Source: Candidatus Borkfalkia stercoripullorum (GTDB lineage Bacteria > Bacillota > Clostridia > Christensenellales > Borkfalkiaceae). Taken from it: 64,000 nucleotides of DNA. A program made the position numbers and the translations under genes. The notes under the pieces are model-generated. The model ran no database searches, was not told the DNA's origin, and worked only from the letters and a program-made list of their open reading frames with translations. The stretch spans positions 124,001 through 188,000 of the forward strand of contig DWXC01000027.1 in NCBI GenBank assembly GCA_019119395.1. Reading direction: 5' to 3'. Shown one piece after another: positions 29,455-37,088 of the stretch. Every line of letters begins with the position of its first letter. Position 1 is the stretch's first letter.

Positions 29455-29567
29455 GCGGGTTTGTGCGTAAGACGAAAGCATGCAGCCGCGAAAAGGCGCC
29501 GCTGAAAAACAGCGTTACGGTTTTTTATTTTTCATTACGGATTTTTATTTGTTTTACGGAGAATTTT

Positions 29568-30569
29568 ATGAGAGCGATCAGAGGTGCGACAACGGTTTCC
29601 TGCGACTGCGCGGAAGAGATCAGAAGTGCGGTCGGGGAACTGCTGTGCAAAATCAAAGAAAAAAATTCGTTATCATATTCTGATATTGTTTGCATTTTAT
29701 TGTCAAATACGTCAGACATAGTATCATTTTATCCGGCAAAAGCCGCGAGAGAGGCGGGGTTTTCTTCGTGCGCGCTCTATTCCTCCGCAGAGCCTGAAAT
29801 TGCGGGCGCGCTTCCCCTGTGCATCCGCGTCATGGTGTTTGCCGAAGGCGAAGGCGCGGCGAAACACGTGTATCTTCGCGGCGCGGCGAATCTGCGCAAA
29901 GACCTGAAAAAATTTGCGATCGCGCTCGACGGGCCTTCGGGGAGCGGTAAATCCACGGTCGCGAAACGCCTTGCGGAGGAGTTCGACATTTTGTACCTGG
30001 ATACGGGTGCCATGTACCGTGCGTGCGCGCTCAAAGCCCTGTCGACGGGTTGCGCTTTCGAAGAAAAAGCGCTCGAACCGCTGATCGGCGCGCTCGATCT
30101 GCGGATTTTGTATAGGGACGGGCGGCAGCACACCGTATTGGACGGAAGGGACGTTTCGGAAGAGATCCGCCGGCCCGAAGTGTCCATGGCGGCGTCCAAA
30201 ATTTCCGCTTTCGCGTGCGTGAGGAAGAAGATGGTGGAAATGCAGAGAAAGATCGCCGCCGAACAATCGTGCGTTCTGGACGGCAGGGACATCGGAACGG
30301 CGGTTTTGCCCGACGCCGAATTCAAGTTTTTTATCACCGCCGATTCTGCGACGCGTGCAAAAAGGCGCGGCAGGGAACTGGAAGAAAAGGGTTATGCGGT
30401 CGACTACGAACGGCTTCGCGAGGAGATCGAAGAGCGCGACCGCAACGATTCGACCCGTAAAATTTCTCCGCTGAGGCGCGCGGACGATGCGGAACTTGTG
30501 GACACCTCCGCCATGACGATCGACGAGGTCGTCGCTTATATAAAAAAGAAGATACAGGAAAAGGTATAA
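29568..30569 (+). CDS. cmk: Chorismate mutase (AroH type) fused to cytidylate kinase
   Basis: This 333-residue protein combines two enzymes. Residues 1 to about 113 match the Bacillus AroH chorismate mutase: MRAIRGATTV (Arg5), FYPAKAAREAG (Lys58, Arg61), Glu75, CIRVM (Arg87), HVYL (Tyr102) and LRKDL (Arg110) keep the known active-site residues; the usual Cys75 is Ser. Residues about 116-333 are a full CMP kinase with P-loop DGPSGSGKST, DTGAMYRA, LDGRDIGTAV and the EERDRNDSTR region. The joint is only a few residues (LKKF). GGAG precedes the ATG at 29568. The fusion links prephenate synthesis with CMP phosphorylation; plsC follows after seven bases. Confidence 0.93.
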   Translation: MRAIRGATTVSCDCAEEIRSAVGELLCKIKEKNSLSYSDIVCILLSNTSDIVSFYPAKAAREAGFSSCALYSSAEPEIAGALPLCIRVMVFAEGEGAAKHVYLRGAANLRKDLKKFAIALDGPSGSGKSTVAKRLAEEFDILYLDTGAMYRACALKALSTGCAFEEKALEPLIGALDLRILYRDGRQHTVLDGRDVSEEIRRPEVSMAASKISAFACVRKKMVEMQRKIAAEQSCVLDGRDIGTAVLPDAEFKFFITADSATRAKRRGRELEEKGYAVDYERLREEIEERDRNDSTRKISPLRRADDAELVDTSAMTIDEVVAYIKKKIQEKV

Positions 30570-30576
30570 GAACGCG

Positions 30577-31245
30577 ATGTATAAGTTTCTGAAAGGTTTG
30601 GTCAATTTTTTCAATCAGATCATCCATCCCTATAAACTCATCGGAAAAGAAAAGGTCAAGGACGGCGCGGCCGTGCTCGTCGGCAACCATTACCGCATTT
30701 GGGACATCGTGCACATGGCGTGTACCACAAAGGAAAGAGTGCATTTTATAACCAAACAGGAGCTGTACAAAAACAAATTCCTGGCGTATCTTTGCAGGAA
30801 GGTGGAAGCGATACCCGTTTCGCGCGACGGCCAGGACGCAAAAGCGATCATGACGGCTTTGCGGTATCTGAAAAAAGGGGAAAAGATCTCCATGTTCCCC
30901 GAGGGGACGCGGAACCGGACGGACGCGGAACTTCTGCCGCTGAAGGGCGGCGCGGCGCTCTTTGCCATAAAGGCGAAAGTGCCCGTGTACCCCGTTATGT
31001 CGATCGGCAAGACAAAATATTTCCGAAGGACGCCGATCATCGTCGGCGATCCGATCGACCTTTCCGAATTTTACGATAAAAAAATGACCGCGGAAGATTA
31101 TGCAAGGGCGGAGGAGATCGTGCGCGAGAACATGCTCGGCGTGATGCACGGATATATCAAGGAGAAAGAGGAGAAGAAAGCCGCGAAAAAGCGCGCGAAA
31201 GAGGAAAAGCGGGCGGCGAAAAAACGCGGAGGCAAGCGGGGCTGA
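30577..31245 (+). CDS. plsC: 1-acyl-sn-glycerol-3-phosphate acyltransferase
   Basis: This 222-residue acyltransferase makes phosphatidic acid. GNHYRIWDIVH contains the HX4D catalytic motif and MFPEGTRNRTD is the phosphate-binding motif. It lacks a clear transmembrane helix but has an amphipathic start. The last 30 residues are almost all lysine, glutamate, alanine and arginine, ending KKRGGKRG, probably an electrostatic membrane or partner contact. Its stop shares one base with the ispH-rpsA start. Confidence 0.93.
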   Translation: MYKFLKGLVNFFNQIIHPYKLIGKEKVKDGAAVLVGNHYRIWDIVHMACTTKERVHFITKQELYKNKFLAYLCRKVEAIPVSRDGQDAKAIMTALRYLKKGEKISMFPEGTRNRTDAELLPLKGGAALFAIKAKVPVYPVMSIGKTKYFRRTPIIVGDPIDLSEFYDKKMTAEDYARAEEIVRENMLGVMHGYIKEKEEKKAAKKRAKEEKRAAKKRGGKRG

Positions 31246-33350
31246 TGCAGGTAAAGATCGCAAAGAGCAGCGGGTTTTGCCGCGGGGTGAAACATGCGGT
31301 GGATACCGCGATGTCCATCCCTGCGGAAAACACCTATATACTCGGGGAGCTTATCCACAATCCGATCGTGACGGAACAGGTCGCCGCGCGCGGGATCAGG
31401 ACGGTCGAGACCGTCGGCGAAGTCCCTTCGGGGGCGACGCTGCTTCTCCGTTCGCACGGGGTCGGGAAGGCGATCTACGAGGAATGCGAACGGCGCGGGA
31501 TCGAAGTTGTGGACTGTACCTGCGCGTTTGTGAAACGCATTCAGAAAATCGTGGAAGAGCTGTCGGGGACGGACAGGGAGATCGTCATAACGGGCAGCGC
31601 GAAACACCCCGAGGTCGTCGGGCTGAACGGCTGGTGCGGGGGGCGGGCCGTCGTGATTGACAGTCCCGATTCGCCGGAAATCGCCGCGCTTTCGGATAAA
31701 AACGTCGCCGTTGTAAGCCAAACCACCTTTTCCGAAGAAAAATTTGATAAAATTATTAAAAATATTGAAAAAGTATGCAAAAAAACAGTTGAGATTTTCA
31801 AAACAATTTGTTATACTACTAAAGAGCGTCAGAGAGAAGCGGCAAAGCTCGCCGCGGAATGCGACGCGGTCATCGTGCTCGGCGGTGCGAACAGCAGTAA
31901 CACGCAGAAGCTGTACGAAATCTGCAAGGCCGGGTGCGAGAATGTTTTTCGCTTGACCAGCGCTGAAGAATTTCAGCCGGGCAAAATAAAAAATTTTAAA
32001 AATGTAGGTATTGTGAGCGGCGCATCCACACCGCTTACGCAAACTCAGGAGGTTCTTTTTAAGATGGATAACAGCATGGAAGAAAAGGTAACGAACGAAA
32101 TGGAAGAAGTCGTTGCCCAGATGGATAACGGACAGTCAAAATTAAAGAGGGGGCAGCTTGTTACTGCGATCATATCTTCGGCAACGGACGAAGGCGTGGC
32201 TGTGTTGTTACCGTTCTTCAAAAAGGAGATCCTGCTCGAAAAAGATGAGATCGACTGCGAAGAATACAAACAGGAAGATTATGCCGCGAAAGTCGGCGAC
32301 GAGATCGAAGTGATGGTCGTCAGCGCGGCAAATCCCGTCAAACTTTCTCAGAAAGTCATCAAACAGCTCAAAGAAGAAGAAGGCAAGATCGCGGCGATCG
32401 AAGCGGGCGAAGAATTCGACGTTACCTGCACGGGTTTCAACAAGGGCGGACTTACGGCGTCTATGGGCACCTATTCCGTGTTTGTCCCCGCAAAAGAGAT
32501 CAGGATGGGCTACGTTAAAGAGCTGGACAAATACGTCGGCAAAAAACTCCGCCTGAAAGCGCTCGAGATCAAAAAATCCGACCGCAAAAAAGAGATCATC
32601 GCGTCCCAGCGCGTGATCCTGGAAGAAGAGAGGGCCGCCCGTGAAGCCGCGAAAGCGGAGCGCGAAGCCGAATTCTTTGCGAACATCCATGTCGGCGACG
32701 TCGTGGAAGGCAAAGTCGAGCGCGTGACCAATTTCGGCGCTTTCGTCTCCGTCAACGGGTTTGACTGCCTCGCGCACATTTCCGATCTGTCCTGGTCGGG
32801 CGTCAAAAACGTGACCGACGTTTTGGAGATCGGCAAAAAATACGAGTTCAAAGTCCTCAAGATCGACGAGGAGAATAAAAAAGTTTCGATCGGCTATAAG
32901 CAGCTCCAGCCCCAGCCTTGGGATCTGGTTGCGGAAAAGTATGCCGAGGGCGACGTGGTACACGGCAAAGTCGTGCGCATCGTTCCTTTCGGGGCGTTCG
33001 TCGAAGTGGAGAACGGCGTGGACGGGCTCGTCCATGTTTCGCAGATCTCTCACGAATGGCTTGAAAATCCGACTTCCGTTCTCAACATCGGTGAGGAGAT
33101 CGACGCGAAGATCCTCGTGCTCGATCCCGCGAACAAGAAGATGACCCTTTCGATCAAGGCGCTTCTGCCCGAACCCGAAGTCACGAAGGTTCGCCCGAGG
33201 AGGGATGAAGAAAAGGGAGACAAACCGAGGAACAAAAAATCCCGTCAGCCCAGAGAGAACAGGGAAGAGGGTGAATTCAGAGAATGGTCGGAAGGCGGTA
33301 TCGGCGGAGCGTCCATTGCTGAAATGTTGCAGAACAAAAACGATAACTAA
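31245..33350 (+). CDS. ispH: 4-hydroxy-3-methylbut-2-enyl diphosphate reductase fused to ribosomal protein S1
   Basis: This 701-residue protein joins IspH (1 to about 285) and an S1-type RNA-binding part (about 300-670). IspH makes IPP and DMAPP in the last step of the MEP isoprenoid route; its iron-sulfur ligands are Cys12 (SSGFCRGV), Cys93 (VDCTCAFV) and Cys189 (TICYTTKERQ). The S1 part has four OB-fold repeats; the last two (VEGKVERVTNFGAFVSVNG and VHGKVVRIVPFGAFVEVE) are well conserved, the first two less so. The tail is charged. This fusion is known in Clostridia. A terminator follows. Confidence 0.95.
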   Translation: MQVKIAKSSGFCRGVKHAVDTAMSIPAENTYILGELIHNPIVTEQVAARGIRTVETVGEVPSGATLLLRSHGVGKAIYEECERRGIEVVDCTCAFVKRIQKIVEELSGTDREIVITGSAKHPEVVGLNGWCGGRAVVIDSPDSPEIAALSDKNVAVVSQTTFSEEKFDKIIKNIEKVCKKTVEIFKTICYTTKERQREAAKLAAECDAVIVLGGANSSNTQKLYEICKAGCENVFRLTSAEEFQPGKIKNFKNVGIVSGASTPLTQTQEVLFKMDNSMEEKVTNEMEEVVAQMDNGQSKLKRGQLVTAIISSATDEGVAVLLPFFKKEILLEKDEIDCEEYKQEDYAAKVGDEIEVMVVSAANPVKLSQKVIKQLKEEEGKIAAIEAGEEFDVTCTGFNKGGLTASMGTYSVFVPAKEIRMGYVKELDKYVGKKLRLKALEIKKSDRKKEIIASQRVILEEERAAREAAKAEREAEFFANIHVGDVVEGKVERVTNFGAFVSVNGFDCLAHISDLSWSGVKNVTDVLEIGKKYEFKVLKIDEENKKVSIGYKQLQPQPWDLVAEKYAEGDVVHGKVVRIVPFGAFVEVENGVDGLVHVSQISHEWLENPTSVLNIGEEIDAKILVLDPANKKMTLSIKALLPEPEVTKVRPRRDEEKGDKPRNKKSRQPRENREEGEFREWSEGGIGGASIAEMLQNKNDN

Positions 33351-33356
33351 AAATCA

Positions 33357-33385
33357 AAGCCCCGCCGTAAGGTGGGGCTTTTTTA
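33357..33385 (+). terminator. Terminator after ispH-rpsA
   Basis: AAGCCCCGCC (33357-33366) pairs with GGTGGGGCTT (33371-33380) with one G-T pair, then a T-run. Confidence 0.85.
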
Positions 33386-33402
33386 TAAAGAGAGGTGTTA
33401 AT

Positions 33403-35271
33403 ATGGCTAAACAAGGAAATATTCAGATCTCCAGCGAAAACATGATGCCGATCATAAAAAAGTGGCTTTATTCGGACAAAGACATCTTTTTGAGGGAGAT
33501 CGTGGCGAACGGCGTAGACGCCATTACCAAATTTAAAAAACTCGTCGAGATGGGCGAAGCGTCGGAAGATGAGGGCGGCAAAGACTATTGCCTGAAAATC
33601 TCCGTCGACAAAGACGCAAAGACGCTGACCGTTGAGGACAATGGCATCGGCATGACCGAAGACGAGGTGGAAAAGTACATCACGCAGATCGCTTTTTCGG
33701 GCGCGGCGGACTTTCTTGCCAAGTATGAAAAAGCGGGCGGAGACGGGATCATCGGGCATTTCGGGCTGGGTTTTTATTCCGCGTACATGGTTTCGGAAAA
33801 CATCGAAATTTTCACAAAATCGTACCGTGCGGACGCGAAGGGCGTGCATTGGGAATCCGACGGGGAAAGCACGTATACGATCGAAGAGTGCGACAAAGCA
33901 AACCGCGGCACAAAGATCGTGATGCACATTGCCAAGGAGGAAAAAGAATTCCTCGACGAAGGGCGCATCCGCGGCCTTATCGAAAAATATTGCTCGTTCA
34001 TGCCTTACGATATTTACTATAATTTCACGGGAAAGGACGACAAGCCGCTCAACGACACGCATCCGCTGTATCTGAAAAACCCCAAAGACTGCACCGAAGA
34101 GGAATACAAGGAATTTTACCGCAAAACATTCCATGACTATCACGATCCTCTCTTCTGGATCCATCTGAACATGGAATATCCTTTCCGTCTGAAAGGCATC
34201 CTGTATTTCCCGAAGGTAAAGAGCAAAGTCGAACTTGAACGCGGCAAAGTCAAACTCTACTGCAATCAGGTTTACATTGCCGACAACATCAAGGAAGTCA
34301 TTCCCGAATTCCTGACCCTTCTGAACGGAGTTATCGACTGCCCGGACATCCCGCTGAACGTATCGCGCAGTTTTTTGCAGAACGACAGGCAGGTGCAGAA
34401 AATTTCCAAACACATCACCAAAAAGGTGGCAGACAAACTGACGGGGCTTTTCAAGACCGACCGCGAAAAATATCGGCAGTGCTGGAACGACATTTCCGTG
34501 TTCGTCAAACTCGGCTGCATCAAGGACGAGGATTTCTATTCCAAAGTCAAAGATATCATCATCTATAAAGATCTGAACGGCGAATACAAAAATCTCGACG
34601 AATTTTCGGGCGTTAAGGAAGAAGAGAAAAAGCCCGAAGACGCGGAGGCGAAGCCGGAGGAAAAGAAAGACGGGGAAAAACAGCCGACAACGATTTATTA
34701 CGTTTCCGACGAAGTAAGCCAGGCGCAGTATATCGACATGTTCAAAAACGCGGGGCTCAACGCAATTGTGTGCGACACGTTCATCGATACGCATTTCGTG
34801 AGCTATCTCGAATACAAAGAACCGACGAAATTCCGCTTCATGCGTATCGACGCCGATGTGGACGCGGCGCTCAAGAACGCGGAAGGGGGCAGCGACGAAG
34901 AGAACAAAGCGCTTGCCGATGCGTTCAAGGCCGCGCTGAAAAACACGCAGATCGCCGTCAAAGCGGAAAAGCTGAAAGACGAGAGCGTGCCCGCGATCAT
35001 CAACGTTTCGGAATTTTCGAGGAGATTCGGCGAAATGAACGCGTTTTACGGCATTGCGGGCGCGGACGAGGACAGGGACATGACTTTGATCGTCAACACC
35101 GCAAATCCCGTTATAAGCGCGTTTACGGGGCTTGACGAGGATAAGAAGAAATTTGTCGCGAACCAGGTCTATTATATGGCGCGCCTTTCGTATAAAAAAC
35201 TGTCTCCCGAAGAGATGAAAGAGTTCTCCGCAAACAACGGCGAATTGCTTAAAAATTATATCGGCAAATAA
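33403..35271 (+). CDS. htpG: Molecular chaperone HtpG (Hsp90)
   Basis: HtpG (622 residues) is the bacterial Hsp90. The N-terminal GHKL ATPase has EIVANGVDA (ATP-binding Asn and Asp), DNGIGMTEDEV and GHFGLGFYSAYMV. The middle domain holds the catalytic arginine loop (NVSRSFLQNDR), and a C-terminal dimerisation domain follows. A lysine- and glutamate-rich segment of about 25 residues (404-428) is inserted before the strand TIYYVSDEV; E. coli HtpG has none there. AGAGGTG precedes the ATG at 33403; a frame from 33205 runs over the previous gene and terminator. No CIRCE element is visible upstream. Confidence 0.95.
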   Translation: MAKQGNIQISSENMMPIIKKWLYSDKDIFLREIVANGVDAITKFKKLVEMGEASEDEGGKDYCLKISVDKDAKTLTVEDNGIGMTEDEVEKYITQIAFSGAADFLAKYEKAGGDGIIGHFGLGFYSAYMVSENIEIFTKSYRADAKGVHWESDGESTYTIEECDKANRGTKIVMHIAKEEKEFLDEGRIRGLIEKYCSFMPYDIYYNFTGKDDKPLNDTHPLYLKNPKDCTEEEYKEFYRKTFHDYHDPLFWIHLNMEYPFRLKGILYFPKVKSKVELERGKVKLYCNQVYIADNIKEVIPEFLTLLNGVIDCPDIPLNVSRSFLQNDRQVQKISKHITKKVADKLTGLFKTDREKYRQCWNDISVFVKLGCIKDEDFYSKVKDIIIYKDLNGEYKNLDEFSGVKEEEKKPEDAEAKPEEKKDGEKQPTTIYYVSDEVSQAQYIDMFKNAGLNAIVCDTFIDTHFVSYLEYKEPTKFRFMRIDADVDAALKNAEGGSDEENKALADAFKAALKNTQIAVKAEKLKDESVPAIINVSEFSRRFGEMNAFYGIAGADEDRDMTLIVNTANPVISAFTGLDEDKKKFVANQVYYMARLSYKKLSPEEMKEFSANNGELLKNYIGK

Positions 35272-35278
35272 ATTTTTG

Positions 35279-35308
35279 ATGCGGCGGCGCGGCGACGCGC
35301 CGCCGCAT
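35279..35308. terminator. Bidirectional terminator between htpG and the C45 remnant
   Basis: ATGCGGCGGCGCG (35279-35291) pairs perfectly with CGCGCCGCCGCAT (35296-35308), loop GCGA. TTCTTTATTT follows on plus and CAAAAATTT on minus, so it can stop the convergent genes on both sides. Confidence 0.8.
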
Positions 35309-35311
35309 TCT

Positions 35312-35675
35312 TTATTTAAGAACGCGGCGCAGGCGGGTATCCTCGTAAAAATTCGCGTGCGCGGGGTTGCCCTCGGCACGGTATACGGACAAATCGTTCA
35401 GAGCGTATACGCTCGACCAAACGGTGTCGAAATTTTCATCCCTCGCATAATCGCACATGAAACCGAATTTTCCCGCGAGCATAGCCTGCGAGAAGGCGAC
35501 AGGATCGCCGCTCCTTTGCGGCAGTATGTTTTTGCATGTTTGCTGCCTGTTTCGGGAGCGGTGCGGCCCTTCGGCAAGCGGGGTGAAGTCTTTCATTTCG
35601 TCCGCTTTTTTTGAGGGCGCGCCCGAGTTTCGCCCCGATCTGCCCGGGCGTTCCTGTCAATGTGGCGCGGTACAT
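35312..35675 (-). pseudogene. Remnant of a C45-type (acyl-transferase/amide hydrolase) gene with frameshift and internal deletion
   Basis: On the minus strand AAGGAG precedes an ATG at 35675 that encodes MYRATLTGTPGQIGAKLGRA, the usual N-terminus of C45-family autoproteolytic hydrolases. The frame breaks at a run of seven A (plus-strand T-run about 35606-35612). Removing one A joins it to the next frame, which contains FDTVWSSVYALNDLSVYRAE and GNPAHANFYEDTRL, matching the C-terminal end of the same family. The joined product is only about 120 residues against about 330 normally, and the catalytic cysteine region is missing, so an internal deletion is likely. A TTGACA-like -35 (35717-35722 on minus) remains upstream. 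Confidence 0.55.
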
Positions 35676-35775
35676 TTTATCTCCTTTTTGTAAAGCGTAA
35701 CAGAATAAAAAATTTATGTCAATCGGTTCGTGACGGCTTTTTTCGAAATTGGGCGTGCATATTTTCGCGATTCGA

Positions 35776-35804
35776 TTGCATAAATGTATAAAATAGTGTA
35801 TAAT
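35776..35804 (+). promoter_or_regulatory. Promoter of nadK, predicting a leaderless mRNA
   Basis: TTGCAT (35776-35781), 17-bp spacer, perfect TATAAT (35799-35804). The expected start of transcription, about seven bases on, falls on the A of the nadK ATG at 35811. Confidence 0.75.
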
Positions 35805-35810
35805 GGACGT

Positions 35811-36635
35811 ATGAAAGTCGGAGTATTCTGTAACAGCCAGACAAAAAAATATCAGCCTATCCGGGACGGATTGCTGAAAACTTTCAAAGCCCGCGGCATT
35901 GCTTTCGAAACGTATTTTGCGCCCGAGGAGATCGCCTCGCCCGACGTTCTGATCGTTCTCGGCGGCGACGGCACGATTTTGAAAGCCGCGATCGAAGCGG
36001 GAAAGCGGGGTATCGACCTTTTGGGCATCAATTCCGGGAATTTGGGCTTTTTGACCGAATTCGAGGGTGAGCAGATCGAAAAGGCGGTCGATCTGATCGC
36101 CGGCAAATACGAGGCGGAAGAGCGGAGCGTGCTCTGCGTGCGTGCGGGGGGCAAAGAGTTTTTCGCGCTCAATGAAGCGGTCTTTCAGCGCCGTTACCGT
36201 GAAGGCGCGGACGATAACGTCGTGGAGATATCCGCGTTTATCGACGGCAAAAAGGTGGACGCGTTTGTCGGCGACGGCATTATCGTGAGCACGCCGACGG
36301 GTTCCACCGCGTATTCGCTTTCGGCGGGCGGGCCGATTTTGACGCCCGATATCCGCGCCTTTATCCTGACGCCGATCTGCGCGCATTCCCTGCACAACAG
36401 GCCGATCGTCTATTCGGACGAGAGTGTGATGAGGGTCGATCTTTCCGAAGCGAAAAACGAAGTTTCTCTTTTTTGTGACGGGAGATTCTGCGGCGCGTTC
36501 GGCGAGGAGGATCTTGTCAGCGTAAAGCGTGCGGATTTTTCGGTGCGCTTCATCAAGAGTAAAGACAATAACTTTTTTGACAAACTTCTGTTCAAGCTCA
36601 ACAAATGGAGCGTCGAAAGGGGGAACGCGTTATGA
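35811..36635 (+). CDS. nadK: NAD kinase
   Basis: NadK (274 residues) phosphorylates NAD to NADP using ATP or polyphosphate. IVLGGDGTILKAA is the GGDGT motif with the catalytic aspartate, and STPTGSTAYSLSAGGPI binds NAD; length and the C-terminal beta-sandwich are normal. An in-frame ATG at 35784 lies inside the promoter, and no ribosome binding sequence precedes the ATG at 35811, so translation from a leaderless mRNA is likely. It overlaps argR by four bases. nadK-argR-recN is a conserved Firmicutes order. Confidence 0.95.
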   Translation: MKVGVFCNSQTKKYQPIRDGLLKTFKARGIAFETYFAPEEIASPDVLIVLGGDGTILKAAIEAGKRGIDLLGINSGNLGFLTEFEGEQIEKAVDLIAGKYEAEERSVLCVRAGGKEFFALNEAVFQRRYREGADDNVVEISAFIDGKKVDAFVGDGIIVSTPTGSTAYSLSAGGPILTPDIRAFILTPICAHSLHNRPIVYSDESVMRVDLSEAKNEVSLFCDGRFCGAFGEEDLVSVKRADFSVRFIKSKDNNFFDKLLFKLNKWSVERGNAL

Positions 36636-37084
36636 TGCGAAGCGGCAGGCATGCGGCGATTCTGGAGATCATTTCAAAAAAAGAAATCGAAACGCAGGAA
36701 GAACTCTGCGACGAACTCAACAAACTCAATTACAGCGTGACGCAGGCGACCGTATCGAGGGATATCAAAGAACTTCGGCTTTTTAAAGTCGCGGGCGTGG
36801 AAAAAAAGTATAAATACGCCTATATTGACGAGGGCAATAATCGCATATCGCCCAAGATGCACAATCTTTTCCGCGAATGCGTACTCTCGATCAGGAGCGC
36901 GCTCAATCAGGTCGTTGTCAAAACTTTGCGCGGGAACGGCAGCAATGCGGGCATGATCGTGGACAAGCTGAATTTCCCCGAGATCGTCGGCTCGATCGCG
37001 GGGGACGATACCCTTCTCATCGTCGCCGAAAGCGAGGATAAGGCCCGGATCGTTGTGGAGAAACTCAACGAATTTTTGAAATAA
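36632..37084 (+). CDS. argR: Arginine repressor
   Basis: ArgR (150 residues) has an N-terminal winged helix (QATVSRDIKELRL is the recognition part) and a C-terminal hexamer domain that binds arginine (GSIAGDDTLLIVAES). It should repress the arginine genes at 1-10766 when arginine is plentiful. AAAGGGGG (36616-36623) lies eight bases before the ATG at 36632, which overlaps the nadK stop as ATGA. RecN starts four bases after its stop, as in Bacillus and Clostridium. Confidence 0.95.
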   Translation: MMRSGRHAAILEIISKKEIETQEELCDELNKLNYSVTQATVSRDIKELRLFKVAGVEKKYKYAYIDEGNNRISPKMHNLFRECVLSIRSALNQVVVKTLRGNGSNAGMIVDKLNFPEIVGSIAGDDTLLIVAESEDKARIVVEKLNEFLK

Positions 37085-37088
37085 TGCC

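Noticed and set aside
35276-35614. Plus-strand frame of 112 codons after htpG
   Set aside because: It has no family resemblance and starts inside the terminator; the minus strand of the same stretch matches a C45 hydrolase.
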